Positions 55,425 through 64,000 of a stretch of DNA of 64,000 nt are shown one piece after another. Made by a program: the position numbers and the translations under genes. The notes beneath the pieces were generated by a model. It ran no database searches and was not told the DNA's origin. It saw only the letters and a list, made by a program, of their open reading frames with translations. Each line of letters starts with the position of its first letter. Within the stretch, counting starts at the first letter, position 1. The stretch comes from JAJEFO01 sp022819605 (GTDB taxonomy: Bacteria > Pseudomonadota > Alphaproteobacteria > Rhodobacterales > Rhodobacteraceae). Location: assembly GCA_965221545.1 (NCBI GenBank), contig OZ244901.1, forward strand, positions 3,658,001 to 3,722,000, in the 5' to 3' direction.

Positions 55425-56780
55425 TCAATTGGATTGACGCGCCAGCGCGGCGGCGTATTCGGGTCCGAGCGTGGAGATCCCCTTCAGGATGTCGATCGCA
55501 TAAGCCAGCTGATAGTCTTCGTCACGCAGTTCCGCGGATTCTTCCGCCCTCAAGCGATCTTCCTCGATCTGACGGCGCTCGTCTTCGCTGAGGCTGTCAT
55601 TTGACAGAGACCCGCGCAGGTCTGCCTCGAATCGTCTCTGCCGCTGGGGTTCATCGGTCTCATCGACTTCCGGACGGGGCGGCTGCTGAACAATGATGTC
55701 TGGAGACACGCCAAGGGCCTGAATCGACCGACCGGAAGGCGTGAAGTACCGCGCGGTCGTAAGTCGCATTGCGGCCTCGCCACGCAGAGGCATTACGGTT
55801 TGGACCGATCCCTTTCCAAATGACTTCGTGCCCACGACGATTGCGCGCCGGTGATCCTGGAGCGCTCCCGCCACGATCTCTGATGCCGACGCAGAGCCGC
55901 CATTGATCAGGACGACAATCGGCTTGCCTTCGGCCAGGTCACCGGCTTCCGCATTGAACCGGCCGCTGTCCCGAAGCTCGCGTCCACGGGTCGAAACGAT
56001 CTCGCCGCCTTCGAGAAACGCGTCGGACACTTTGACGGCCTGCTCGAGAAGGCCTCCCGGATTGTTCCGGAGGTCGATGACGAAGCCGTTGACCGCGTCC
56101 AGTCCGCCAGCCTCCTCGACCATCTGAGGCAATTGCTCCTGCAGGGACGGAAACGTCTGGTCGCTGAAGGTCGTGATGCGCAAGACCACCGTTTCCCCGA
56201 CAATCCTTGACCTGACCGCCGTCAGCTTGATCGTGTCGCGAATGATCGAGACATCGAACGGCTCCGTCTCGCCTTCGCGCACGACGGTTATGACGATCTC
56301 GGAACCGACAGGCCCCCGCATCATTTCGACCGCCTCGTCGAGCGTGAGGCCCAGAATGCTCTCGCCGTCGACATGAGTGATGAAGTCGCCTGCCTGCATG
56401 CCCGCTTCGTCGGCCGGCGTTCCATCTATCGGCGAGACCACTTTCACGAAACCGTCTTCCTGGGTCACTTCTATGCCGAGCCCACCGAATTCGCCCCTCG
56501 TCTGGACACGCATTGCCGCCGCGTCGTCCGGCGAAAGATACGATGAATGCGGATCAAGCGACGTCAGCATCCCGTCGATCGCGGCTTCGATCAGTTCGCC
56601 TTCGTCCACTTCCTCGACATATTGCGCACGGATGCGCTCGAAGATGTCGCCGAACAGATCGAGCTGTTCATAGATGCTCGGCTTGTCGTTCTCCTGCGCA
56701 ATCACGGGTCCCGAGACCTGCGTTGCCACCAGAATGCCGAACATCACGCCCCCGACGGATGCCAGAAAAAGGTTCCTCAT
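55425..56780 (-). CDS. ctpA: C-terminal processing peptidase (S41 family)
   Basis: This 451-residue periplasmic serine protease has a signal peptide (FLASVGGVMFGILVATQVSG), a PDZ domain (about residues 85-165, with VVSPIDGTPADEAGMQAGDFI) and the S41 core. The catalytic serine lies in NGGSASASEIVAGAL and the catalytic lysine in GTKSFGKGSVQTV. The start is MRNLFLASVGG at 56780. It is downstream of gpmI on the same strand, a common alphaproteobacterial order, but the envC-like gene often found between them is absent. Confidence 0.94.
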   Translation of the reverse strand: MRNLFLASVGGVMFGILVATQVSGPVIAQENDKPSIYEQLDLFGDIFERIRAQYVEEVDEGELIEAAIDGMLTSLDPHSSYLSPDDAAAMRVQTRGEFGGLGIEVTQEDGFVKVVSPIDGTPADEAGMQAGDFITHVDGESILGLTLDEAVEMMRGPVGSEIVITVVREGETEPFDVSIIRDTIKLTAVRSRIVGETVVLRITTFSDQTFPSLQEQLPQMVEEAGGLDAVNGFVIDLRNNPGGLLEQAVKVSDAFLEGGEIVSTRGRELRDSGRFNAEAGDLAEGKPIVVLINGGSASASEIVAGALQDHRRAIVVGTKSFGKGSVQTVMPLRGEAAMRLTTARYFTPSGRSIQALGVSPDIIVQQPPRPEVDETDEPQRQRRFEADLRGSLSNDSLSEDERRQIEEDRLRAEESAELRDEDYQLAYAIDILKGISTLGPEYAAALARQSN

Positions 56781-56971
56781 GGTCCATTCCTTGTATTGGC
56801 CCCGTATCTTGATCAGGGCTGGATCGATCAGGCCATGCACGTGCCCGACCTGCATATAATGCGTTTCTGGTCCGAAAAGACCACAGTCTCGCGTAATTTC
56901 GTTCAATTTCTCTTGTGCGAGCGGGTTTTCGATCATCGAATTCCCGTCTCGCCATCGACTGGAACGGCCGT

Positions 56972-58492
56972 TCAAGCCCGAATCAGGCTCCTTCCGGTCA
57001 TTTCGTCCGGCTGGGGCAACCCCATGAGTTCCAGGACGGTTGGAGCAAGATCGCAGAGACGCCCGTCGGCGAGCCTCGCGTGCGCAGGACCGCCGCAAAG
57101 CGCGACCGGCACGAGATTCGTGGTGTGCGCCGTGTGTGCCTCGCCTGTTTCGGGATCTACCATCGTCTCGCAGTTCCCATGATCCGCCGTCAGCAGCATG
57201 GCGCCGCCCGACCTGTCGAGTGCCTCGACGACGCGGGCAAGCCCTTGATCCACGGCCTCGCAGGCCTTGATTGCTGCATCAAGGTCTCCAGTATGTCCCA
57301 CCATGTCGGGATTGGCATAGTTCGTGACTACAAGATCGTAGCCTGCTTCAATGGCCTCGACGAAAGCGTCGGTGACCTCCGGAGCCGACATTTCGGGTTT
57401 CAGATCGTAGGTGGAAACGTCCGGGCTCTTGGGCATGAAGCGGTCTTCGCCCGCTTCCGGCTCTTCCTTGCCACCGTTCAGAAAGAACGTGACATGCGGG
57501 TATTTCTCGGTTTCGGCGAGCCGGAACTGCCTGAGTCCATGCCGTGCCACCCACGCACCCAGCGTGTTCCTTATGTCCTGTTTGGGAAACACGCTGGTCA
57601 TGTAGGCATTGTGCTCATCCGAGTATTCGACCATGCCAAGACACGCAGCCAGATTCGGGCGCGGACCGGCCTTGAATGCGTCAAAGCCGGGTGCTGCAAT
57701 TGCCGCCATGATCTCCCTGGCACGATCGGCACGGAAATTCGTGAAGAAGACTCCGTCTCCGTCATTCATGCCTGCGTACCCTGCGAGCACCGCAGGCGGA
57801 ATGAACTCATCGGTGATGCCTTCGGCGTAGGCATCGTCAACTGCGGCCAACGCGGTTTCTGATGCCACGCCCTCGCCCTTCACAATGGCACGAAAGGCGC
57901 GCTCGACGCGGTTCCAGCGGTTGTCACGGTCCATCGCGAAATAACGGCCTGAAACGGTGGCAACTTCCACGCAAGACGGAATGGCTTCGCGCAAATTGAC
58001 GATGCATTCATGCGCGGATCTGGGCGGAACGTCGCGGCCGTCTGTAATCACGTGAACAACTGTCTCGATGCTGGCACCGGCGAGAATCCGTGCCGCCTGC
58101 GCCATATGCGCCTGGTGCGAGTGAACGCCACCCGCTGACACCAGTCCTGCGAGATGGGCCCGACCGCCAGAGTCATTGAGAACCGTGATGAAATCCTGCA
58201 GTGCCGGGCGCCTCGCGAATGACCCGTCCTCGATCGCAAGGTCGATCTGGCCAAGGTCCATGGCAACGACCCGGCCGGCGCCGATATTTGTATGCCCGAC
58301 TTCCGAATTGCCCATTTGCCCGGAGGGCAGTCCGACATCCGGGCCGTGCGTGACGAGCGTTGCGTTCGGGCACTCGGCCATGATTCGGTCAAAGGTCGGC
58401 GTCGCGGCCAATGCGGGAGCATTGTCGCTCGGATCCTCACGAAGACCCCAGCCATCAAGGATGCAGAGCACCACGGGAGCCGGCTTGCTCAT
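56972..58492 (-). CDS. gpmI: 2,3-Bisphosphoglycerate-independent phosphoglycerate mutase
   Basis: GpmI interconverts 3- and 2-phosphoglycerate in glycolysis using two manganese ions and a phosphoserine intermediate. The 506-residue product has LDGWGLRED (metal ligand Asp13) and GLPSGQMGNSEVGHTNIGAG with nucleophile Ser63. The second metal site, TNYANPDMVGHTGD and LTADHGNCE, is near the C-terminus. The start is ATG 58492; an ATG 12 bp upstream is possible. ctpA follows after 191 bp. Confidence 0.97.
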   Translation of the reverse strand: MSKPAPVVLCILDGWGLREDPSDNAPALAATPTFDRIMAECPNATLVTHGPDVGLPSGQMGNSEVGHTNIGAGRVVAMDLGQIDLAIEDGSFARRPALQDFITVLNDSGGRAHLAGLVSAGGVHSHQAHMAQAARILAGASIETVVHVITDGRDVPPRSAHECIVNLREAIPSCVEVATVSGRYFAMDRDNRWNRVERAFRAIVKGEGVASETALAAVDDAYAEGITDEFIPPAVLAGYAGMNDGDGVFFTNFRADRAREIMAAIAAPGFDAFKAGPRPNLAACLGMVEYSDEHNAYMTSVFPKQDIRNTLGAWVARHGLRQFRLAETEKYPHVTFFLNGGKEEPEAGEDRFMPKSPDVSTYDLKPEMSAPEVTDAFVEAIEAGYDLVVTNYANPDMVGHTGDLDAAIKACEAVDQGLARVVEALDRSGGAMLLTADHGNCETMVDPETGEAHTAHTTNLVPVALCGGPAHARLADGRLCDLAPTVLELMGLPQPDEMTGRSLIRA

Positions 58493-58651
58493 CCTGAATT
58501 CCATGCCTTCAATTGGGCCACGCCCCCAGACTTTGACCGGTTCGGAGATCAGCCCCGGCTCGCGGATGCCGAGAAATGTATCTTCCGCGCCGCATTTGCA
58601 AGCTACTGGACGGCGGCTTGGACCGACGCAGCCTGCAGACCTCCGGACTGA

Positions 58652-59644
58652 TCACTTCTTCGGCTGGCGTGGCTGCGGTCGGCCGGGCATCTCCTTGAGC
58701 AGTCCGCCTACACCCATCGCGGCGATGCTTTCACCATCCACGGGCATTCCTGCCGCCAAGCGTTCAAGCACCCAGTCGACCCCGTTCAATGCGGGGGAGC
58801 GCGCGCATCCCGGCAACCCGACGACAGACGCGCCCTCCAGGTCGGCAAGAAACAGGAGGTTGCCCGGATCAACGGGCATGCCGAATCGCTGAATGACGCC
58901 TCCGGCCGCCGACACGGCAGCGGGAGCAACGTCTGCGCGATCTGAAGTTGCGGACGCGCCGAGAATCAGGATCAGGTCCATTTCCGGATCCAGCGCATCG
59001 GTGATCGCCTCGGTCCGATGCTCGACGACTGCTACATCCGCGAGTTCAAGCCCAAGTGCACCGATGCGATCTTCGACGACCTTTCTCCCCTTCTCAAGAA
59101 GACTCTCCTTGAAGCTCGGCAACCTTGTCAGGATGAGTTGCACCCGACCAGGCCTGAATGGCGCCAGGCAGATTGTACCATCTCCCAGCACATCTACCGC
59201 CACATCGACCTGCGCCGCCGCCACTGCATAGGGGATAACCTTGATCGTGGCGACCAGCTGACCTCGGTGCACCCGCATCATGTCAGGAAGGGTGGCAAGC
59301 GTGATGCCTTCGTCGACCCGATTCATGGCGTGGACCGCGTCCGAATTGACCATGACGATGCCTGAATGCATGGCGACAAGATTGGCACGGCCCGTGAACG
59401 CCTTGGTCAGGCTCAGGCCCGGCGTCATGAGCGCCGCCGCGATACGGGCCGCCGCATCGCCTTCCACAATGTCCCCGGGCTCCAGCTGCGCCGCAATGAC
59501 GGATTCGATTCCAGCCTCCTTCAGGCGCAGCACGTGCTCCGCACCCAGAACCGTGCCTTTGCTTATGGTGCCGCTCGCGAGCTTCAGGGAGTGGGCGAGA
59601 ATCGCGCCTTCCGCCGCATCCAGGGCCAGTTCCCCGAAAGTCAT
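58652..59644 (-). CDS. Molybdopterin-binding (MoeA/MogA-fold) domain protein
   Basis: This 330-residue protein has a MoCF-biosynthesis-type core in its second half (LILILGASATSDRADVAPAAVSAAGGVIQRFGMPVDPGNLL, about residues 225-265). Its N-terminal part is typical of the alphaproteobacterial proteins in which such a domain is fused to a MobA-like nucleotidyltransferase. Here the protein ends after the first domain. A free nucleotidyltransferase of the right size lies at 18659-19264. It overlaps xdhC by 4 bp, supporting a role in finishing or delivering molybdenum cofactor. Confidence 0.82.
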   Translation of the reverse strand: MTFGELALDAAEGAILAHSLKLASGTISKGTVLGAEHVLRLKEAGIESVIAAQLEPGDIVEGDAAARIAAALMTPGLSLTKAFTGRANLVAMHSGIVMVNSDAVHAMNRVDEGITLATLPDMMRVHRGQLVATIKVIPYAVAAAQVDVAVDVLGDGTICLAPFRPGRVQLILTRLPSFKESLLEKGRKVVEDRIGALGLELADVAVVEHRTEAITDALDPEMDLILILGASATSDRADVAPAAVSAAGGVIQRFGMPVDPGNLLFLADLEGASVVGLPGCARSPALNGVDWVLERLAAGMPVDGESIAAMGVGGLLKEMPGRPQPRQPKK

Positions 59645-60645
59645 GAGCTGGCCCCGGGGCGCGTTTCCGGGTGCCGAAGGCGTTCGGTCATCTCGGCCAT
59701 TATGGACACGGCGATCTCGGCGGGGCTGCTGGCTCCGATGTCGAGTCCCACGGGTCCGTCGATTCGCGCGATCGCGTCTCCCGAAACGCCGACTTCGGCA
59801 AGCGCCGCGACGCGTTTCGCATGCGTGCGGCTGGATCCGAGCGCCCCGATGTAGAACGCCTCGGATGACAGTGCCACGCGAAGCGCCGGCGTATCGATCT
59901 TCGGGTCATGACTGAGCGTAAGGACGGCGGTGCGGGCGTCGACCCCGTGGGCGTCCAGGGCCTCGTCAGGCCAGCCTTCGAGAAACCGCTCGCCCGGGAA
60001 TCTCTCCGCGCTGGCAAAACTGTCCCGCGGATCGCACAACGCAACGTCATACCCGGCAAGGCGCGCCATCTGCACCAATGGTTGCGCGATGTGGACAGCA
60101 CCGACGATGACGAGACGAAGCGGTGGATTGTGGACACCGCGAAAGACATCGCCTTCGCGAACGGACCGGTCGGTCCGAAAACGCTCCTCGAGTTCCTCAT
60201 CAGAATGGTCTCTCAGAAGGAGTCGCCGAGCCCAGGACGACAGGTCGACTTCCCAGACAACGGGCTGGCGCGAGGCGCGCGCGTCCACCAGCGCCCGAAG
60301 TTCCTTGACAGAAGGTCCCTGCCCCTTGCCGACCGGTTCCACCATCACCTCGATCTCGCCACCGCATGCCAGGCCGACCTCGAATGCACTTTCGTCGGAA
60401 ACGCCAAAGCTCAACATCCGGCAAGTGCCGTCCTGCATTGCATCGGATGCCTCGAACAGCACCGCGCTCTCTACGCAACCGCCCGAAACCGATCCCTGGA
60501 ACGTCATCTCCCCGTCGATCACGAGTTGCGCACCGACCGGCCTGGGCGCGGACCCCCAGGTCTTCACCACCGTCGCCAGCGCGACGGATCGACCGGCGTC
60601 GACCCATTCGAGCGCCAGTTCAGGTATGTTGTCGTGCGATGTCAT
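59641..60645 (-). CDS. xdhC: XdhC family molybdenum-cofactor insertion/sulfuration chaperone
   Basis: XdhC binds molybdenum cofactor and helps sulfurate and insert it into xanthine-dehydrogenase-type enzymes. The 334-residue product has an N-terminal XdhC/CoxI domain (VALATVVKTWGSAPRPVGAQLVI, then GSVSGGCVESAV) and a C-terminal NAD-binding-like domain (LRLVIVGAVHIAQPLVQMARLAGYDV, then YIGALGSSRTHAKR). The start is ATG 60645. No molybdenum hydroxylase structural gene is in the window. Confidence 0.92.
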   Translation of the reverse strand: MTSHDNIPELALEWVDAGRSVALATVVKTWGSAPRPVGAQLVIDGEMTFQGSVSGGCVESAVLFEASDAMQDGTCRMLSFGVSDESAFEVGLACGGEIEVMVEPVGKGQGPSVKELRALVDARASRQPVVWEVDLSSWARRLLLRDHSDEELEERFRTDRSVREGDVFRGVHNPPLRLVIVGAVHIAQPLVQMARLAGYDVALCDPRDSFASAERFPGERFLEGWPDEALDAHGVDARTAVLTLSHDPKIDTPALRVALSSEAFYIGALGSSRTHAKRVAALAEVGVSGDAIARIDGPVGLDIGASSPAEIAVSIMAEMTERLRHPETRPGASS

Positions 60646-60806
60646 GCTCAATCCCTGTCAGACCCGGCCAAGCGACGGGGAACTGTCCATGCCGTCGAGC
60701 GGCTCTGCAGATGCAACGCGACGATCACGCACATCGGACGCGAAGCACTGGCGCCACGTACCCGAGCTTTGGCGTGCGATTGCGCGTCACCGAAAGGACA
60801 CCCACA

Positions 60807-61280
60807 TCAGCTTCCAGGCTCGAGCACTGCGGGAGAGAAAAGAACGCCAAACTGCTCGCACCAGATCACGACGGACTTGATCGCGCCCAGGTCAGTTCCC
60901 ACGGGCACCGTGTAGGCCTGATCGCCAACATTGCCCTTCAGCTGGCCAAGCGACACCCAGGAACTGCCGGCAACGTCCGAGGATTTCTGCGGATCGGGAT
61001 GGGCCGAAAGCCAGACTTCGAGATCGGGACCGTTCGTCACCTGGAACTTCGACAACTGGACTTCGTGTCCGCCGCTGGGAAGGGCAACGAGAGTCGCGAT
61101 CCCCTGCCCCTTGTGCCTGTCATCCGCGTCTCGGAAGCTTCCTGTCGCCACGACCTCAGCCTCGCTCAGGTTCTCGAACACGACTTCGTCGAACAGGAGC
61201 GGCGAATAGGCGTACCAGAGAAACGCTCCGACCGGCGCTCCCACGATAAGGCCAAGAACGAACGCAACGAGCCTGCGCAT
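60807..61280 (-). CDS. DM13-domain protein, membrane-anchored
   Basis: This 157-residue protein has an N-terminal membrane anchor or signal (LVAFVLGLIVGAPVGAFLWY, residues 4-23) and a DM13 domain (about residues 45-150: GSFRDADDRHKGQGIATLV, then FQVTNGPDLEVWLSAHPD and LGQLKGNVGDQAYTVP). A single conserved cysteine, VIWCEQFGVLF, lies near the C-terminus, as is typical of the domain. DM13 is proposed to act in extracytoplasmic redox reactions; its role here is unknown. It stands alone. Confidence 0.85.
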   Translation of the reverse strand: MRRLVAFVLGLIVGAPVGAFLWYAYSPLLFDEVVFENLSEAEVVATGSFRDADDRHKGQGIATLVALPSGGHEVQLSKFQVTNGPDLEVWLSAHPDPQKSSDVAGSSWVSLGQLKGNVGDQAYTVPVGTDLGAIKSVVIWCEQFGVLFSPAVLEPGS

Positions 61281-61544
61281 GGCCGAGTCTCCTTTCCTGC
61301 CGGGAATGTAGCCCGATTCTCAAGGTGTGGGAACCATTCCAAGTCACGTCCGACGGATGGCCGGCTGCCGCATGGAAACGTGCTTGCAGGCATCCCGCGC
61401 AGTCACGACATGAATTTCCGGCAGGCGCCCTTTGCGGCAATTTCCGGCCTGGCCGGGGTCGCTTTCGGTGGCCATCCTGTCGGATAGATTTGTGGCCGGA
61501 TGGCTCAATGAGGTAGAACCTGCTCCCGAAACGGAGGCACGTCC

Positions 61545-64000
61545 ATGAAATCACATGTCAAAGCACTGGTCGTCGGCGGCGGGGCCGTGGGGACCTCGAT
61601 CGCCTATCACCTCGCCAAGGCGGGCTGGAAGGACGTGCTGCTGCTTGAGCGGGACGAACTGACATCCGGCTCGACCTGGCACGCGGCAGGCCTGCTGCCC
61701 TATTTCAACATGAGCTATGCCACGACGCATATCCACGATTATTCGATCAGGTTCTACAAGACGCTTGAGGAGGAAACCGGACTCAATCCAGGCTTCCAGG
61801 TCGTCGGCAACCTGCGCATGGCGCAGTCGCAGGACCGGATGGACGAGTACATGCTCTATGCGTCGACCGCGGAGACCTGCGGCGTTCCGTATGAATGGAT
61901 GACGCCGGCCCAGATCAGGGATCGCTGGCCGCTTGTTCGCACCGAAGACCTGAAAGGTGCCATCTTTCACCCGACCGACGGCTACATAAATCCCGCTGAC
62001 GTGACTCAGGCGATGGCAAAGGGCGCTCGCGCCCGCGGCGTTGCGATCGAACGGAAATGGCAGGTCGACAGCTATGCCTGGGATGGCGAGTGCTGGAAGG
62101 TGCAGGCCACGAAAATGGAGGAGAAGGGCGGCAACCTGCTGCCCTCTGGCGAACAGGTTTCCATTCGTGCCGAGCATGTCGTCACGGCTACGGGCAATCA
62201 TGCACAGCGGACGGCCCGGCTCCTCGGCATCAAGATCCCGGCAATCCCAGTGGAACATCAGTACATCGTCACAGAATCGGATCCCGCGCTCACGGAATAT
62301 CGCAAGACGCGACCCGAGCATCCCGTGCTGCGAGACGCTGACGCAAAGTGGTATGTACGCGAAGAACGTGGCGGCTGGATCCTTGGCCCCTACGAACGGA
62401 ACGCCCCGGCCCGATTCGAGTTCGGCTGCCCGGACAGCTTCCGGGCCGACCTCTTCCCGCTCGACCTGGAGCGGATCGAAGAGGAGTACATGTCCATGAT
62501 TCACCGCATACCCTCTTCCGAGACCGTTGGCCTCAAGGACGATTTCAATGGCCCGATCTGTTACACGCCAGACGGCAATCCCCTGCTCGGGCCCGCGCCA
62601 GGACTGCGCAACTTGTGGCTTGCAGAGGGCTTCTCCTTCGGCATCACCGCGGCAGGCGGAACCGGCCACTACCTTGCGCAGCTCATGGTCGAAGGCGAGG
62701 CAGAAATCGACATGGCAAGCCTCGATCCGAAACGGTACGGCCCGTGGATGACCACCGAATACGCAATGCGAAAGAACGAGGAATGCTATTCGCACGTCTA
62801 CATCCTGCATCATCCGGACGAGGAACGTGAAGCCTGCCGGCCGCTCCGCACTGCACCGGCATATGATCGGCAAAAGGCGGCGGGCGCTCAGTTCGGACAG
62901 GTCAACGGCTGGGAACGTCCGAACTACTACGGACCGGAGAACGCTCTGGACAGCTTCGACCACGACGCCCGAAGCTTCCGGCGAGGCGCGTGGTGGCAGC
63001 ATGCGGTCGACGAAGCCAAGGCGATCCGGCAAGGTGTCGGCCTGATTGATGCCACCGCGTTTTCCAAGCACGTGGTTCATGGGCCCGGTGCGGCGGCATT
63101 CCTCGACTGGTTCACCTGCAACAGGCTGCCCAGGATCGGACGGGTCGGATTGACCTACGCACTTACTGCACACGGCACGACGCGTTCCGAATACACGATC
63201 ATGCGTGAAGCCGAGGACCGTTTCCTGCTTGTCTCTGCCGGAGCGTGGCATGCCTATGACAGGGACTTTCTCCTGAAGGCTGTCGAGGACAGGGAAGCGG
63301 AACTTGGCCGGATCAATGTCGAGGACTGGACGGCACGCTTGGGCGTGTTCGCCATTGCGGGACCGAAATCCCGAGACGTTCTCCAGGCCCTGATTCGCGA
63401 TCCGGATCCTGACGCGGCACTGTCAAACGCCTTGTTCCCGTGGCTATCGCTGCGGCAGGTTGAATTCGGGATGTGCCCGACGCTTGCCGCACGGGTGGCC
63501 TATACGGGAGAACTGGGCTGGGAGCTGCACCATCCGATCGAGATGCAGAACCATCTCTGGGACCGTTTGATGGAAGCCGGGGCACCCCATGACATGAAGC
63601 TTGTCGGGGCGCGAGCCCAGAACTGGCTCCGGCAGGAAAAGTCTTACCGCGCATTCGGAACCGAACTCGGCCGCGACGCAACGCCCCTTGAAGCCGGCCT
63701 GAACCGTTTCGTCGATCTCGAAAAGGACTTCCACGGCAAGGCAAAGATGATGGAGACCGGCGTGCGCTTCAAGTGTGTCACGCTGCTGGTTGACGGACCG
63801 GCGGACGCGGATCCGTGGGGCCGGGAAGCGCTGTATTCGGGAGAGAGGAGGGTCGGACGCCTGACTTCCGGCGGCTACTCCGTGCACTTCGGCAAGTCGA
63901 TTGCAATGGGATATGTCGGGCCGGAGCAGGCACAACCCGGGGTCCGGCTGCAGGTCAGGATGCAGGACAGTCTCTGGGACGCGGAGGTGACGGATGACAG
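61545..64000 (+). CDS. FAD-dependent dimethylglycine/sarcosine dehydrogenase-like protein (runs off the edge)
   Basis: At least 818 residues are present and the frame is still open at the right edge; the family is about 810-850 residues, so little is missing. The N-terminal half is a DAO-type FAD domain (KALVVGGGAVGTSIAYHLAK, then SGSTWHAAG with His46 as the likely covalent FAD ligand). The C-terminal half is a GcvT-like folate-binding domain (RQGVGLIDATAFSKHVVHGP, then GARAQNWLRQEKSYRAFGTEL). Such enzymes demethylate N-methylated glycine compounds and pass the one-carbon unit to tetrahydrofolate. The exact substrate is unknown. Confidence 0.9.
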   Translation, partial: MKSHVKALVVGGGAVGTSIAYHLAKAGWKDVLLLERDELTSGSTWHAAGLLPYFNMSYATTHIHDYSIRFYKTLEEETGLNPGFQVVGNLRMAQSQDRMDEYMLYASTAETCGVPYEWMTPAQIRDRWPLVRTEDLKGAIFHPTDGYINPADVTQAMAKGARARGVAIERKWQVDSYAWDGECWKVQATKMEEKGGNLLPSGEQVSIRAEHVVTATGNHAQRTARLLGIKIPAIPVEHQYIVTESDPALTEYRKTRPEHPVLRDADAKWYVREERGGWILGPYERNAPARFEFGCPDSFRADLFPLDLERIEEEYMSMIHRIPSSETVGLKDDFNGPICYTPDGNPLLGPAPGLRNLWLAEGFSFGITAAGGTGHYLAQLMVEGEAEIDMASLDPKRYGPWMTTEYAMRKNEECYSHVYILHHPDEEREACRPLRTAPAYDRQKAAGAQFGQVNGWERPNYYGPENALDSFDHDARSFRRGAWWQHAVDEAKAIRQGVGLIDATAFSKHVVHGPGAAAFLDWFTCNRLPRIGRVGLTYALTAHGTTRSEYTIMREAEDRFLLVSAGAWHAYDRDFLLKAVEDREAELGRINVEDWTARLGVFAIAGPKSRDVLQALIRDPDPDAALSNALFPWLSLRQVEFGMCPTLAARVAYTGELGWELHHPIEMQNHLWDRLMEAGAPHDMKLVGARAQNWLRQEKSYRAFGTELGRDATPLEAGLNRFVDLEKDFHGKAKMMETGVRFKCVTLLVDGPADADPWGREALYSGERRVGRLTSGGYSVHFGKSIAMGYVGPEQAQPGVRLQVRMQDSLWDAEVTDD

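Noticed and set aside
61551..63251. Long minus-strand frame opposite the dimethylglycine dehydrogenase-like gene
   Set aside because: It is a shadow. The plus strand carries intact FAD and folate-domain motifs.

Overview
The window is high-GC, gene-dense DNA from an alphaproteobacterium. The evidence is the order of housekeeping genes (DUF465-purE-purK, hsp20-DUF1150, a CIRCE-controlled groESL, ffh-chorismate mutase-rpsP-rimM, trmD-rplS-rpmE, gpmI-ctpA) and DUF1150, which is an alphaproteobacterial family. Transporters for amino acids, oligopeptides or oligosaccharides, and carboxylates, together with a sulfatase, an arylsulfotransferase-like protein and a dimethylglycine/sarcosine dehydrogenase-like enzyme, suggest a heterotroph living on dissolved organic matter. 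A marine or host-associated habitat is only a guess.

Layout. 0.7-13.2 kb is core genome: sulfhydrylase; pyridoxine and purine genes on the minus strand; hsp20 behind a sigma-32-like promoter; groESL behind CIRCE; then ffh to rimM. 13.4-19.3 kb is a complete branched-chain amino-acid-type ABC operon ending in a MobA/MocA-like nucleotidyltransferase. 20.4-26.8 kb is a family-5 (Dpp/Opp-type) ABC operon closed by its own LacI-type regulator, with two LacI-type operator candidates upstream. 26.9-32.3 kb is a mobile/accessory patch: hicAB, an intact IS4-family element with 9-bp target duplications, an ISKra4-type fragment, and two diverged direct repeats of about 530 bp at its edges. 32.2-36.2 kb holds a sulfatase, a LysR relic and a pseudouridine salvage pair (psuK-psuG).

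36.4-51.1 kb is the most distinctive part. A tightly coupled minus-strand operon encodes 2-oxo acid dehydrogenase E1-alpha and E1-beta, a free-standing lipoyl domain with no E2 acyltransferase or E3, an aromatic-ring-type FAD monooxygenase, an aldehyde dehydrogenase and an iron-type alcohol dehydrogenase. Diverging from it are a LysR regulator, an arylsulfotransferase-like beta-propeller, a class-IV aminotransferase, a metallo-beta-lactamase-fold hydrolase and a tripartite tricarboxylate-type transporter (TctC-TctB-TctA). This looks like an undescribed catabolic module; its substrate cannot be read from the sequence.

51.9-64 kb returns to core genes: DUF502, 3-hydroxybutyrate dehydrogenase, rpmE-rplS-trmD (minus strand), ctpA, gpmI, a molybdopterin-binding protein with XdhC, a DM13 protein and a dehydrogenase that runs off the right edge. 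The usual continuous series rimM-trmD-rplS-rpmE is split: rimM ends at 13.2 kb, and trmD-rplS-rpmE lie 40 kb away in the orientation expected from one inversion of everything between. No rRNA, tRNA or CRISPR was found.
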